Shown in pieces: positions 10,681 to 22,160 of a stretch of DNA of 64,000 nt. The notes beneath the pieces are model-generated. The model was not told the origin of the DNA and made no database searches. It saw only the letters and a program-made list of their open reading frames with translations. Positions within the stretch are counted from its first letter, which is position 1, and every line of letters starts with the position of its first letter. Both the position numbers and the translations under genes were made by a program. Source of the stretch: Bathynomus jamesi (lineage: Eukaryota; Arthropoda; Malacostraca; Isopoda; Cirolanidae). The stretch spans positions 186,001-250,000 of the forward strand of contig JAJOZX010005530.1 of the NCBI GenBank assembly GCA_023014485.1, in the 5' to 3' direction.

Positions 10681-11429
10681 TGAAAAAAATATATAGGGCT
10701 ATGGGTTGATTGCCTGATACCCTCATCCGTTGGAAATTTCCAGCAGACTTCAGTGGAAAGTTAACGACAAAAACCCTATGTTTTTTCGTTAGAGAGTTAT
10801 GTATATGTAGGTCTTCAAAGGACGGTTTATTTGCCTTCGGTATTTGCGCTGCCTAATGGTAAAGAAAGGAATTGCCTTACCTTATTATTTCGTTGGGCCT
10901 CGCTTCTGTTTCGATGTAGGGCGCGACGATCTTTTTCGATGTAGGGCCGTGGTACGATGGAGCTACACTGCCTACACAATGAGTTGACTCGATGTAACTA
11001 ATATAGGCAGTCACTATTTAAACACCTGAAGGAACAGGCCTATCCTTCTTATATCATAGTTATTAAGTTTTATATCAAGAGGATCTCACTCAGAACTTCT
11101 GGGAAGACAAAGCACATCTTCCTTGCTTAAAACATCGCTGTCACGATTAAGCAGCTCCGAGCGAGCCGCTTTCATATCGTTAGGAATCTGCTGATTTTGC
11201 AAAGGTCGTTGAACACAAAACAATAAATTTGGTTTTCTTGTTGCTATGCAGACCCGATGCCTACATATGGGTTCTATGCACGTATGGCAATTATTTCATT
11301 CCCAATAGGCTATGTCGCCAATCCCGAGGTAATTTTGTATTTAATTCAATTAATTAATAATTTATATTTAATTAAGAAATAAAGGTACCACATACGATAC
11401 CATGTTGTAAGCGTGTATAGTTTTTCCAT
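10681..11429. mobile_element. Non-autonomous DNA element inserted in PLE copy 2
   Basis: Copy 1 reads continuously through this site (GACAAAGTGCGAG). In copy 2 the flanks are AAAGTGTG at 10673-10680 and AAAGTGCG at 11430-11437, a 7-of-8 target duplication. The ends are weak inverted repeats: TGAAAAAAATATA against ATGGAAAAACTATA. An 8-bp duplication fits hAT or P-like elements. No ORF of note is inside. Confidence 0.65.
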
Positions 11430-11439
11430 AAAGTGCGAG

Positions 11440-11911
11440 GGTTATTATTCACACGATAGAAAGTTCGCTTTGCCTTGTTAAGACAAGATTCCTAAAAAGC
11501 AGGTGGGTAACAAATCACTTCCAATACTGTTGATTTTTTCTAATTCGGCATCCAAGTGTTCCGGACTGGCGATCCTAAGAGCGCGGAGAAACATTGAAGA
11601 AAATATGGCTTTCTTGATGGGGGTGTCATGCCCAGAGTAAAAGTGTACATAGGACAAATTGTTTGTTTTTTCCGATAAATACTAAACTTAAAACCCGGGC
11701 TTTCCCTATGTACACGCACATCCAAAAACGGGATTGAGTTGTTTTGTTCCACTTCTAAAGTAAACTTAACGGAGGGGACTTGATTACTTAACTGAAGGAG
11801 GGAGTCATCCAGGTCACGCTTCATGGGCCAGATACACAAAATATCGTCGACGTACCGCAACCATGGGATGCCAACCCCCAGGATTCTCGGAATTATTAAA
11901 ATTAAAAACAC
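11440..11911 (-). pseudogene. PLE copy 2, RT palm fragment
   Basis: Contains RYVDDILCIWPMKRDLDD, IPFLDVRVHRESPGFKFSIY and SYVHFYSG-like sequence after a frameshift, aligned residue for residue with copy 1. The frame is broken near 11665 and truncated at PRILG (11911), where unrelated A-rich sequence starts. Confidence 0.82.
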
Positions 11912-12204
11912 AAAATTGAAGTAGATTACAAAATAAATAAATAATAAATAACATCAAATATTAATTTGCTATGTTCAACTTCGGCTTTTGTTTATATATA
12001 TAGGTAGGGAATATGCAGGGTGTTATCAAATTATGTTTCATAAATTAGTATACATATTCAGGACATCAAAGTGAACAAAAAGTTTCCCCTTAACGTAAAT
12101 TTGCAATCGCTTCGTTTTTGAGATACATTGCTTTTTTTGCCAAGGATGATCCAATTAAAATGAGTCATTAAAGTTTATCAAAGTTTATTTACAACAAGGG
12201 CTCA
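11912..12204. other. Spacer and mariner 3' untranslated remnant
   Basis: No gene visible. The part from about 12010 (GGGTGTTATCAAATTATG) probably belongs to the mariner fragment that follows, as terminal and 3' noncoding sequence. Confidence 0.4.
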
Positions 12205-12423
12205 AAATGGTTTCCCTGCATCAGAGTACTGTACAATACATGCTTCAACGCGTCGTTGAAAATTTTGCCGTATACTTTCGAAAACACCAACATGGTTGCG
12301 TATTGTTTCTGAACAATCTTGAACACGTTGCCACAATTCATCTGTTATTAACTTCTTTTGCATAAACAAGATTTTTTAAATAACCCCACAAGAAAAAGTC
12401 AATTGCATTTAGGTCCAGAGACC
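12205..12423 (-). pseudogene. Mariner-type transposase C-terminal fragment
   Basis: Minus-strand reading gives LDLNAIDFFLWGYLKN, LWQRVQDCSETIRNH and RQNFQRRVEACI, ending in GKPF and a stop. These are C-terminal motifs of a DUF4817-type mariner of a different subfamily from the one at 1245. Only the last 75 or so residues survive. It is cut at 12423, where the LINE begins. Confidence 0.78.
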
Positions 12424-12671
12424 TGGATAGACAAGCCGCAGCCTCTGGCGGCACTTTCCGCGGGTCGACATTCTGGGAGGCTGACTTGGATTCGGTTTTG
12501 GTTGGAGGTCAATGATGCCGCATTCCATCCGTTACAGCAGTTTAGCTTGTTCCCCTTATTGGAAATTTCCCATCCAAGCAGGCACAATAAGCACGCGGTA
12601 GACCTACGTTGTAATTTATTAATTTCCAAACGCTCGTTTTTTGTTTTTTTGTTGTTCAACTAATTAAAAGC

Positions 12672-13592
12672 ATGGCACCCCCGTCAAGTACTTGCAGTCG
12701 CTGTGAAGGGAAATTTGCTGCTTACGCGTTTACAATGGCTAATAATAATGATCAGTTAGTTTGCAGGTGGTGCTCAAGCATGGAAGTGCTGAGGAACGAG
12801 TTAGAACGTGAGAGGGAGGCCGGGTGAGACTTGAAGAAAGGTGATGCTCCTGACGGCAAAATTAGAATCCCTTGAGACTCCAGTTACGACCCCTCCTGCC
12901 TCAGTTTCTACTAATAATATAAATAGCCCTCTCTCTTCCCCTAGTTCCCAACCCTTCGTTCGAGTGCGAAATGGAGCCCCATTGAGAAAAGCAAAGACCT
13001 GTCTATCAGTAATAACAAGCAATAAGTTTTCTGTTTTAGGTTTCGAAGATGCTGATGAACCGGAAATACGACTCGTTGGCGATTCCATTGTTCGAGGGCA
13101 GCTCGAGGAATTCTGTGGGAGAAACCCTCGTCGTAGGCGCCGTTCTGCTACCCTGGTGCAAGGGTGGAGGATATAACTAATAGTGTTGACCATTTTACAG
13201 ACGGTACCGCCGAGGACACAACGTATGTTATTCATGTCGGTACTAATAACGTTTTAAATTCTAGATCGGAAGAACTGCTGGCTAGGTACAGGGACTTATA
13301 GAGCGATAAAGGAGAAAACTAATAAGATTGTTTAACAGGTATACTTCCTCGAATTATCCAACGTAACGATTTCTACAGCAAGGCGACCTATATTAACAAT
13401 AACCTAAAGTCTCTTTGCCAACAGGAAGGAGTGCATTATGCGAATTTTTGGAACAGTTTCTACGGCAGGAGGGACTTGTTCCTCGAAGATGGACTTCATC
13501 TTAATGACGTAGGAGCTGCGCGTTTAGGAAGACTATTTCATAATACTGTATCTTCTTTTCAGGCTGCCGTAACTCGAACGGTCCCAGCGTAA
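12672..13592 (+). pseudogene. LINE ORF1 with SGNH-esterase-like domain
   Basis: Starts MAPPSSTCSRCEGKF, with two Cys-x2-Cys pairs (CSRC, CRWC) that could bind zinc, then a Ser/Pro-rich linker. The esterase signature follows: IRLVGDSIVRGQLEEF (block I GDS), VIHVGTNNVL (GxN block) and EDGLHLNDVGAARLG (catalytic Asp-x-x-His). SGNH-type esterases are known in the ORF1 of CR1-clade LINEs. Frameshifts lie near 12826, 13130 and 13300, so it is not a continuous gene. Confidence 0.8.
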
Positions 13593-13619
13593 ATTCTACA
13601 AGTTTCCCCGCGCTCGCGA

Positions 13620-14739
13620 AGGTGTCGTAATTGCAAACAATTTGAAGGTTCTATCCTTAAATGCTCGTAGCCTACGAAATAAAATAAACGAATTTTTTTC
13701 CTTAATTGCTTGTAAAGACTATGATTTAATTGCGATAAATGAATCGTGGCTTAGCACTGAAACACGTGACTTTGTAGGGGAATATCAAATTAAAGTTTAT
13801 AGACTTTGTTAAAAACAGAATAGGTAGGCGAGGAGGCGGTGTTATGTTGTATATCAAAGATAATATTGCGAACGTTATAGAAGTAAAGCACTCAATTCCA
13901 GAACCGATAGATTCGACTATAGCAGAACTTAAATTGAACGATTTCAAACTTCTTGTTGCGGTTATATATAGGCCCCCAAATCAAACAGCTGATACGGACG
14001 AAGCGTTATATCGTGAATAAAGAGAATAATCGGTAGTGAGCAGGCTTTAGTTATGGGTGACTTTAATTGCGCCAACGTGAATTACGATACAATGCAGGGA
14101 GACGCGGAAGGTAATCGTTTAGTTAATTTTCTCGAGGATAGCTTTCTTATTCAAAAGGTTGGGGAACCTACGAGGTTGGACAGTATTTTAGATTTAGTAA
14201 TAACTACGGATGATAGGCTAATTACTGATCTTCAAGTAATAGAACCGTTGAGCAATAGCGATCACAATATGGTAGAGTTTGTCCTCTCAGTAAGTCACTC
14301 GAAACCAACTAACTCGACTAAAATTCCTAACTTCCAGCACGCAGACTTTAGTAAATTTCGAAATAAATTTTCACACGTCAATTGGGAAAACGTAATGGGG
14401 AACTCCAACGCAAAACTAATGTGGGAATCGTTCGTAACGGTATTTAGGACTATAAATGAGGAATGTGTACCGTACAAAATTAAGCGTGCGAAAGTAAACA
14501 ACAAGCCCTTGTGGTTTACTTCTAGAGTACGAGACATTATAAAGAGTAGAGATAGGGCTTATAGGCAACATAAGTGCGATAAAGACAATTTGTTGTTACG
14601 AAACAACTACATATCTCTGAGGCGTGAAGCGAAAAGTGTAATAAAAAAGTCCAAGCGCGAATTTGAAATCTCCATAGCTCGTGACGGTAAAGAAAACCCC
14701 AAGCGATTCTTTCAATACGTCAATATAGAAATCCAGTAA
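13620..14739 (+). pseudogene. LINE ORF2, apurinic-type endonuclease and linker
   Basis: FEGSILKCS-like start, then LKVLSLNARSLRNKINEFF and YDLIAINESWLS (endonuclease motifs), RRGGGVMLYIKDN, LVAVIYRPPNQ, ALVMGDFNCANVNYD and LSNSDHNMVEF (SDH motif). The DNase-I-like nuclease nicks the target for priming. Frameshifts occur near 13805 and 14018; 14053-14739 is one open 228-residue stretch. Confidence 0.83.
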
Positions 14740-16402
14740 AAAGTGTCTTAGGTCCATTGAAAAATGTAAATGGAGATCTAGTCTCTGAAAACAAAGAAAT
14801 GGCTACCTTGCTAAACGAATTTTTTACGTCAGTTTTTACTATAGAAGATGTAACGAATATCCTACGGTCATAGACATAATACCTTTTGATAATGGTAATA
14901 TTTTGGATAATATTGTCGTTAGTGAAGGGGAAGTAATGCGCTATATTGATAAAATGAAAACGCGTAAATCACCGGGTCGGATTCCATATATCCCATACAA
15001 CTAAAAGAATTAAAAGATAGCATTGTTGTGCCGCTAACAAAGATTTTTAATGCGTCTATTTCTGAGGGGTGCGTACCAGATAATTTCAAGTTAGCAAACG
15101 TAACACCTATCTTTAAGAAAGGCGATAAAGGTGCGGCGGGAAATTATAGGCCAATCAGTTTAACGTCTGTTGTAGGTAAGCTACTGGAATCAATAATTAG
15201 GGATCGTATAGTCGAACACTTAGAAGTGCATAATCTGGTAAGAAATACGCAGCACGGTTTTAGGCGAAACAAATCTTGCTTAACTAATCTTTTAGAATTT
15301 TTCCAAAGCGTGGGTGACGTTTACGATAGATATCGGGCGGTTGATGTAGTGTATTTAGATTTTAAAAAAGCGTTTGACACCGTGCCGCACAAAAGACTCA
15401 TTAAAAAACTAAGGCTCATGGAATCAGGGGTGTAGTAATAAATTGGCTAGAAGAGTGGTTGCGAGGCAGGAAACAGAGGGTGGTCGTTGATGGAGCGGAG
15501 TCGTGTTGGGCTAATGTAGCGAGTGGCGTTCCTCAGGGTTCTGTATTGGGCCCCTTGCTTTTTCTATATATATTAACGATTTAGATGTCGGCCTAGTCAG
15601 TACAGTTTCAAAGTTTGCGGATGACACGAAGCTGGGTGGTAGGGCGATTAATGACGAAGATAGAGGTAAAATTCAGGAAGATCTGAATAAAATCGATGAT
15701 TGGTCAGTCACATGGCAAATGAGATTTAACGTGGATAAGTGCAAAATTTTGCATATAGGTTCGCGTAACGGTAATTTTGCGTATAGTATGTCAGGGAAAG
15801 ATTTAACAAGCGTAGAGCAGGAAAAAGATTTAGGAGTTATAGTCACTGGTGATTTAAAAGTAACGAAACAAAGTACAACAGCGGTCAATAAGGCGAACAA
15901 AGTGTTCGGTTTTATAGCTCGAAATTTTGAGTACAAATCGCGCGATATTATAGTTCCTCTTTATAAATCATTAGTTAGACCCCATTTGGAGTACGCGGTC
16001 CAATTTTGGAATCCGCATATGCGCAAAGATATAGACAAAATCGAAAGAGTTCAAAGAGCAACTAAGATGATTCCGTCTCTTAGGTCAAAGTCGTACGAGG
16101 ATAGGCTTAAGGAGTTAAAATTGACTACTCTCGAGACTAGGAGGTTAAGGGGTGATCTAATCCAGGTTTTCAAAATTATGAATGGGTTTGATAACGTAGA
16201 TAGAGATAGCTTTTTCGAAATATCTCAATATAATAGGACTAGAAATAACGGGTGTAAGTTGACAAGTAGAAGGTTCGAGACAGCAGTTGCGAAAAACTTT
16301 TTTACGCATAGAATAGTAAATAGCTGGAATAGTTTGCCGGTAGAAGTAATTAGTAGCACGTCTATAAACATGTTTAAAAAATCGATTAGACGCATATGTT
16401 GA
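14740..16402 (+). pseudogene. LINE ORF2, reverse transcriptase
   Basis: 15028-15435 holds NVTPIFKKGDKGAAGNYRPI, TQHGFRRNKSCLTNLLEF and VVYLDFKKAFDTVPHKRL (motif A). A frameshift near 15433 precedes ASGVPQGSVLGPLLFLY (motif B), and another near 15568 precedes SKFADDTKLGG (intact FADD box). 15719-16402 is an open 227-residue C-terminal part with VDKCKILHIGSRN, RPHLEYAVQFWNP and SRFETAV-like motifs, ending KKSIRRIC. The catalytic residues are intact but at least three frameshifts (including one near 14980) are present. Confidence 0.85.
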
Positions 16403-16480
16403 TAGAAATGGTATAGTTTAAGGTAGTAAAATTAAGGCTTTGTGGGGATAGATCCCACAGCTCAACACAAGTGTTGTGGG

Positions 16481-17468
16481 ATATAGGGAGGCAGCGTCTT
16501 GGGTTAGGGGATACTCTCTGTCCTTACACACCCCATTTAAAGAGATTCCTCTGCCGAGCGGTGCCCCCCATAGTACTGTGAGGTATTGAAAAACTCATGA
16601 TCTTCACTTGCCCCAAACACCTTTAAATGGGAGACCCATAATGGGTGCACACACATTTCTACATTACTGTACAGTCTTTACAGCCACACCTACACTTTTC
16701 CTCGTAAGTGTATATATTGTAATGTATATGGTTGTAAATTTTGACTTGGTCCGCAATCGATATGGACCGTGACTTGATGGATACCGTAATGAAATTGACT
16801 GGATTCTTTGGATCTGATATATTTGCATGTCCGTTATAAATAGATATAGAGTAACATTTGTGGATAGTAGTCTATTATGACTTGATCCTCTGGATCCAGA
16901 GATTCTATCTTTAGTTTTAAATCGATAATTAATTAGTTTTAAATTGATAATTATTTAGTTTCGTAAAAATTGGTCGTTGCCCCTTTACCGGCTGTTTTTA
17001 CATAAATTTCTTATGTTCTTGTGGTTCGGAACCTACGTAAAATTGTAAGTCCCCTCCGCCACCACGGAGGACATACACAATACACGATTACGAACACAGT
17101 TAGGTAGACCAGCCATGAGTGGATCCTAGGGTCTTTGTTGGTCTGAAACATTATAACATTATTGTAACCTTATACTTTAAATTCAAGATCGCCATATAAT
17201 GCTTAGAAAAATAATATTATCTTGTTGAAATTAGCTATTATTAATTACATCACCATCAGTATGCATCAATCTTAATTTTTCTATGTGGAAACAAAGGGTC
17301 TGCATACGGGAGAAATGGGACAGAGATGGGACACTGGTAAGATGGGAAAGGGTTGGTGAAATCAGCCAATATCTACATTTGTGATTACTTTGTTGGAAAA
17401 TGTTCTGAAAAAAATATGCATATATCTTAATATAGGTGCACGGTCTGTGTGTATCATATCTTAATATA
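16481..17468. other. Intergenic stretch, no gene recognised
   Basis: AT-rich non-coding DNA with small hairpins (for example CCTCCGCCACCACGGAGG near 17048) and a repeated AATTAGTTTTAAATTGATAA motif at 16920-16960. Its first part may belong to the LINE tail. I see no coding or RNA signal. Confidence 0.5.
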
Positions 17469-17672
17469 CTAGGGGCACTCAATATATTTTACCCCACCCT
17501 TTTTTCTTAGTTAAATAATAGGTCATGGGGGCCATGAAATGTCTTTTGGGCCGTAAGTTTGAACTTTCTGCACTTCACATAACCGGATTTTTTCCCGTTT
17601 GAAGCTCCCCTCCTTGTATAAAACCACTTTTGAATGCCCTTGTATAAAACCGATGATTAACGCAGTTTCGAA

Positions 17673-18490
17673 AATGGCGTCTGATAGTGATGTGCGTCGT
17701 AAACAGAGAGCTGTTATCGAGTTCTTAACCACAGAGAAGGAAACAGTTGGAAATATTCATAAACGTATACAAAACGTTTACGGAGATGCTGTTCTTGATC
17801 GAAGCACAGTTGGACGCTGGTCTAAACGTGTGAGGTCATCGGAGAGAGGGATAATCAGTCTCGATGATGAGCCACGCAGGGGTATCCCGGCATCGGCTGT
17901 GACATCTCACACTGTACAACGTGCTAACAGCATCATTCGATCAAATCGGCGCGTCACATACAACGAGCTATCACTGGAGCTAGGAATTAGTGAAGGAAGT
18001 ATGAATACGATAATTCAGCAACTGGGATACTCAAAAGTGTGTTCACGGTTTGTTCCTCGCCAACTGACTGAAGATCACAAAGCCCAAAGAAAAGAAATTG
18101 CTTCTGAGTCGTTGGTTCGATACGAGACAGAAGGGATGACTTCCTTTCACGAATTGTGACTGGGAAGGAGACTTGTGTACACCACTTTGAACCTGAAACA
18201 AAACTCTATTCCATGGAGTGGCATCACGCAGACTCCCCACGCAAGAAAAAATTCAAAATGGCTCCATCTGCAGGAAAGGTTATGGCCACCATCTTCTGGG
18301 ACAAACAATCAACAAACAATCAACTCAGAAGCATATATTTCTACCCTACAGAGACTCCAGAGACGTATAAAGCGAGTTCGGCCGGAGAGAAAACTGGAAG
18401 ACGTCCTTCTTTTGCATGATAACGCAACACCACACAAAAAGTTTGCAAACAAGAGAGGCCATCAAAAAAATGCGCTTGACTGTGTTACCC
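17673..18490 (+). pseudogene. Mariner transposase, N-terminal and central part
   Basis: Begins MASDSDVRRKQRAVIEFLTT, an HTH-type N-terminus, followed by DRSTVGRWSKRVRSSERG and QLGYSKVCSRFVPRQLTEDH. After a frameshift near 18155, TGKETCVHHFEPETKLYSME corresponds to the first catalytic block, where the family's Asp is Lys here. KMAPSAGKVMATIFWDK follows, then after another shift LLLHDNATPHKK (second catalytic Asp in HDNA). The reading reaches MRLTVLP at the insertion. Damaged catalytic site plus frameshifts: inactive. Confidence 0.9.
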
Positions 18491-19716
18491 TGTAGTGCCT
18501 TGCACCACAAGATTATTTTTTATTAGTGAAAATTGCCACAAGTTGGCACAAGTGAAATATTTTAAGTCTAAATAAATAAATACAAGTTAAACATGTCCAG
18601 TGATCAAATTTAATTCTTAAGCATTCAGTGTATAGTAATTTAGTTAAAAATTAAAGTGCAATCATTAAAGAAGTTTAAAGTAAATATAAAAATATATTTT
18701 GTGCTTTCTAAACAATGTAAATTTTGGGGGGGCATGGTGTGACTAGACATGAGTTTGCTTTTAAGGATTATTTTAGCTTGTTGGTAAAATTGTGAAGTAA
18801 AAACAAACTTATGTGCAACGACAACACAGGGGACGCTGTTTCCATATTTTATTACTTAAAAACACGGCGCCAGCAAGCAAAGGTTCTTCGTGGTATGTTC
18901 CTATTTATAATGTTTATATTTTTTACTATTGCATATCTGTATGCAAGACCGCATACTGCAGACATTAACAAGCCTTATACCGTTTGTGATTAGTACTGTA
19001 AGATTCATACTATAAATAGTACTGTAAGATTCATACAATAAATTACCTTAGGCTAAGTTAGGTCTATTTAGGCAAAAGCCAAATTGTAAATTACGCTAGC
19101 CTCAGCTAGGCTAGAGTAATTTACAATTTGGCTTTTGCCTAAATAGACCTAACTTAGCCTAAGGTAATTTATTGTATGAATCTTACAGTACTATTTATAG
19201 TATGAATCTTACAGTACTAATCACAAACGGTATAAGGCTTGTTAATGTCTGCAGTATGCGGTCTTGCATACAGATATGCAATAGTAAAAAATATAAACAT
19301 TATAAATAGGAACATACCACGAAGAACCTTTGCTTGCTGGCGCCGTGTTTTTAAGTAATAAAATATGGAAACAGCGTCCCCTGTGTTGTCGTTGCACATG
19401 AGTTTGTTTTTACTTCACAATTTTACCAACAAGCTAAAATAATCCTTAAAAGCAAACTCATGTCTAGTCACACCATGCCCCCCCCAAAATTTACATTGTT
19501 TAGAAAGCACAAAATATATTTTTATATTTACTTTAAACTTCTTTAATGATTGCACTTTAATTTTTAACTAAATTACTATACACTGAATGCTTAAGAATTA
19601 AATTTGATCACTGGACATGTTTAACTTGTATTTATTTAGACTTAAAATATTTCACTTGTGCCAACTTGTGGCAATTTTCACTAATAAAAAATAATCTTGT
19701 GGTGCAAGGCACTACA
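18491..19716 (-). repeat. Left terminal block (3' LTR position), a 1.2-kb palindrome
   Basis: Reads TGTAGTGCCTTGCACCAC from the left and has its exact complement at 19699-19716. The arms are about 590 bp and nearly identical, with the axis near 19100 in a GCTAGCCTCAGCTAGGC stretch. It lies directly after a G-rich tract on the minus strand, as a 3' LTR should, and borders the ACCC duplication on the other side. It has no coding potential beyond mirrored 60-codon frames. Confidence 0.8.
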
Positions 19717-19732
19717 AGTACTGCCCCCCAAA
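19717..19732 (-). promoter_or_regulatory. Polypurine tract of the outer LTR element
   Basis: On the minus strand TTTGGGGGGCAGTACT immediately precedes the TGTAGTGCC end. This is the expected plus-strand priming site next to a 3' LTR. Confidence 0.65.
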
Positions 19733-19993
19733 AACATGGTTGTCAGAGGTAAAAAAAAAAACACTTAAATGTCAAAGCGCACTGGCTTACGAATGACTCC
19801 CAGAACGAGTCATTGTTTGCTTTTGGACGGCAATATCCTGCAGCACTGGTTCTGAAGGCATGGATGGTGCTACAGGTGCAGTAGGGACATTGGGGGAAGG
19901 GGATTCTTGGTGCCTGTGCAATGGGGCCACTGGCTGGTTCAAAGACAGTTGGTTGCGATAATGAAGGAGAATTGGAAGAGGGATGATAGATTG

Positions 19994-20347
19994 TTATACC
20001 CTTGGATCAGGTGGTGGTACATAGGATTTAGGAAGGGTAGATTGCTGTACCTGTATATGAGATGAAGGTACAGAAGATTGAGGAGGGATAGGTTGCTGCA
20101 CCTGTATTTGAGGTGGAGGTACAGAAGATTGAGGAGGGATAGGATCTTTTGTTGGAGAAAAATCAAGGTATGCTGGTTTCAAGCGGTCCACAGAAACGGT
20201 TTCACGCTTGCCCACCTTGTCGATGATGAAAGTTTTGGGTTTACGGTCTAGCACAAGGAAGGGACCATCATAGGGACAGTGAAGAGGGTAGCGGTGAGCA
20301 TCATGTCTCAAGAAAACATGTGCAAGTTTGTAAATCAGGGGAAACAA
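19994..20347 (-). pseudogene. Outer Gypsy pol, integrase C-terminal (GPF/Y-type) module
   Basis: Contains HDAHRYPLHCPYDGPFLVL and RETVSVDRLKPAYLDFSP, the C-terminal integrase module of Ty3/Gypsy elements, followed by a Pro/Ser/Gln-rich low-complexity tail with repeated PPQSSVPPPQIQVQQ units. It is one frame off the integrase core; the shift lies between 20300 and 20347. Confidence 0.82.
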
Positions 20348-20999
20348 AGGTAGTTTGTGAAGTGGAAGTTCTAGGTGCTGTGGGACGAATTTGCTTCATA
20401 ACAGAGCGTAATGTCTTGACATACGAAGCAGGATCACATGGGGGGTTAATGGGTGTAGGTGTGAAGAATTCTCCAGGTAACCGGAGTGTGGTACCGTAAA
20501 CTAATTCTGCTGCAGAGCATGCAAGATCAGTCTTCAGAGCAGTACGAATTCCGAGTAGGATTAGGGGTAGCCGGTCCACCCATGTAGTAGATGGATCAGT
20601 GGCTCGCAAGGAACTTTTAAGTTGACGATGGAAGCGTTCTACCACCCCATTGGATTGCGGGTGATAGCTTGTTCTGATGCGCTCAGTCCCAAGAAGGAGC
20701 ATGAGTTCCTTCCATAAGGCTGATTCAAACTGAGCACCTCTGTCTGTGCAAATGGTTGCAGGTATTCCAAAACGGGAAACCCAACATGAAACAAAGGCAT
20801 GAGCTACTGCAGAAGCAGTACAAGAAGTCAAAGGAACAGCTTCTGGCCATCTTGTGAACCTATCAATGACAGTGAGAAGATAGGTATAACCTCGAGAAGA
20901 ATAGAGGGGGCCGACTATGTCTAGATGTATGGCCTCAAAACGAGCCTTCGGCAAAGGAAAGGTACCGAATTCTGACTGTGTGTCGGTGAACTTTGGCAC
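20301..20999 (-). pseudogene. Outer Gypsy integrase catalytic core
   Basis: DDE residues are visible in FEAIHLDIVGPLYSS, ATICTDRGAQFESALW and SNGVVERFHRQLKSSL, with SYHPQ before the last. LLTVIDRFTRWPEAVPL is the usual core strand. The domain itself is uninterrupted; frameshifts on both sides separate it from the zinc module and the C-terminus. Joins retroelement cDNA to target DNA when active. Confidence 0.88.
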
Positions 21000-22160
21000 G
21001 CTGACATTGAAGGCAAGATCGAGTCCAATTGCGGATATCTTTGTTCATACTTGGCCATACAAATCTAGCTGCAATTAATTTTTGGGTGGCTTTAATTCCC
21101 GAGTGAGAAAGGGAATGGAGTTTAGCAAAAACAGCTCTTCGCAGCCTTTGTGGGACCAACGGTCGAATATGCTCAGTCGAGACGTCACACAAAATTAGTA
21201 AATCTGACTTGGGTTCAACTGGTAAAGAGCGGACTTGCAACGAAGTGGGTGAATTAATAAGAGCTTGGAGGTCTGTATCCGTGGACTGAGCCTCAGCCAT
21301 CTCTGAAAGGTTGATGTGTGAGAGTCCAGGATCAGAAATTGCTGAGATGCGAGATAGCGCATCCGGCACAACATTCAAGGAACCTGAAATGTGTCGAATG
21401 TCTGAAGTAAATTGGAGGATAAAATCAAGGTGTCTTCTCTCAGTAGGAGCATGAGAGTCTGATTGAGAATGGAGAGCAAATATTAACGGACGATGATCCG
21501 TAAAAGTGCTGAAGTCACGACCTTCCAGGAATGGCCTGAAATGACGGATGGAGAGGTATATCGCCAGCAACTCTCGACCGAAAGTGCTGTACCTCATTTG
21601 TGAAGGTGAGAGCTTGCGTGAAAAGAATGCAAGCGGTTCCCAAACGCAGAAACAAGCTGCTGGAGCACTCCTGACACTGCAACATCAGAGGCATCAGTGG
21701 CTAATCAGAGGAGCGTCTGGTTGAGGGTGAACAAGGCATGTAGCTTGTGCTATAGCCTCTTTTGCTTGTGAAAAAGCATTGGTAGCTTAGGGGTTCCACA
21801 GAACTGCAGTGGATCTGCCCCTTTTTGATTGGCGAAGAAGAGAGGTTATGGGTGCAAGAATGTTTGCACACTGAGGAATGAAGCGATGGTAGAAGTTTAC
21901 CATCCCTAAAAAGCGGCGAAGTTGCTTTTGAGTTTGCGGTTGTGGGAAAGACCTTATCACAGATACTTTATTTTCGAGAGGAGAGATGCCCTTCGAAGTA
22001 ACCTTGTGTCCTAAGAAGGTGAGCTCATCTACAGCAAAGACATTTTTCAGGGTTTAGCAGTCCACCATATTCTGCCAACCGAGAAAAAACTAAGCGTAAA
22101 TGTTGAATATGTTCTGAGGGAGAAGAACTTGCGATGAGAATGTCATCGACATATGTGAGA
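20935..22160 (-). pseudogene. Outer Gypsy RT C-terminus, RNase H and integrase zinc module
   Basis: Directly after the frameshift at about 22162 the minus strand reads [20 protein letters not shown], the catalytic YVDD box. Short broken frames (22089-21600) cover the RT thumb and connection. 20935-21597 is open: RYSTFGRELLAIYLSIRHF, FSTFTDHRPLIFAL and SGSLNVVPDALSR (RNase H), then HSLSHSGIKATQKL and SCLQCQRAKVHRHT (HHCC zinc module). Confidence 0.85.

Larger units (their letters stand above)
9985..11911 (-). mobile_element. Penelope-like element, copy 2, with an internal MITE
   Basis: Same family and orientation as copy 1, starting with the terminal block (hammerhead-like core at 10029-10070) and running through the GIY-YIG tail to the RT palm. 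It is degraded and truncated at about 11911. The 749-bp element at 10681-11429 interrupts it. Two copies in one orientation fit either tandem PLE units or independent insertions later separated by the LINE. Confidence 0.85.
12424..16480 (+). mobile_element. CR1-like LINE, nearly full length
   Basis: Plus-strand element with a GC-richer 5' region, ORF1 with an esterase domain, ORF2 with endonuclease and RT, and a 3' tail with a hairpin around 16440-16480 (TGGGGATAGATCCCACAG and TTGTGGGATATAGG). Several frameshifts inactivate both ORFs. The 5' start coincides with the cut edge of the mariner fragment. The exact 3' end is uncertain and may extend toward 16550. Confidence 0.82.

Noticed and set aside
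18811..19399. 60-codon frames starting MCNDNTGDAVSIFYY on both strands, again at 35703-35885
   Set aside because: They are the same sequence mirrored in the palindrome arms and copied at its relative. No family match, and their repetition reflects DNA duplication rather than gene conservation.
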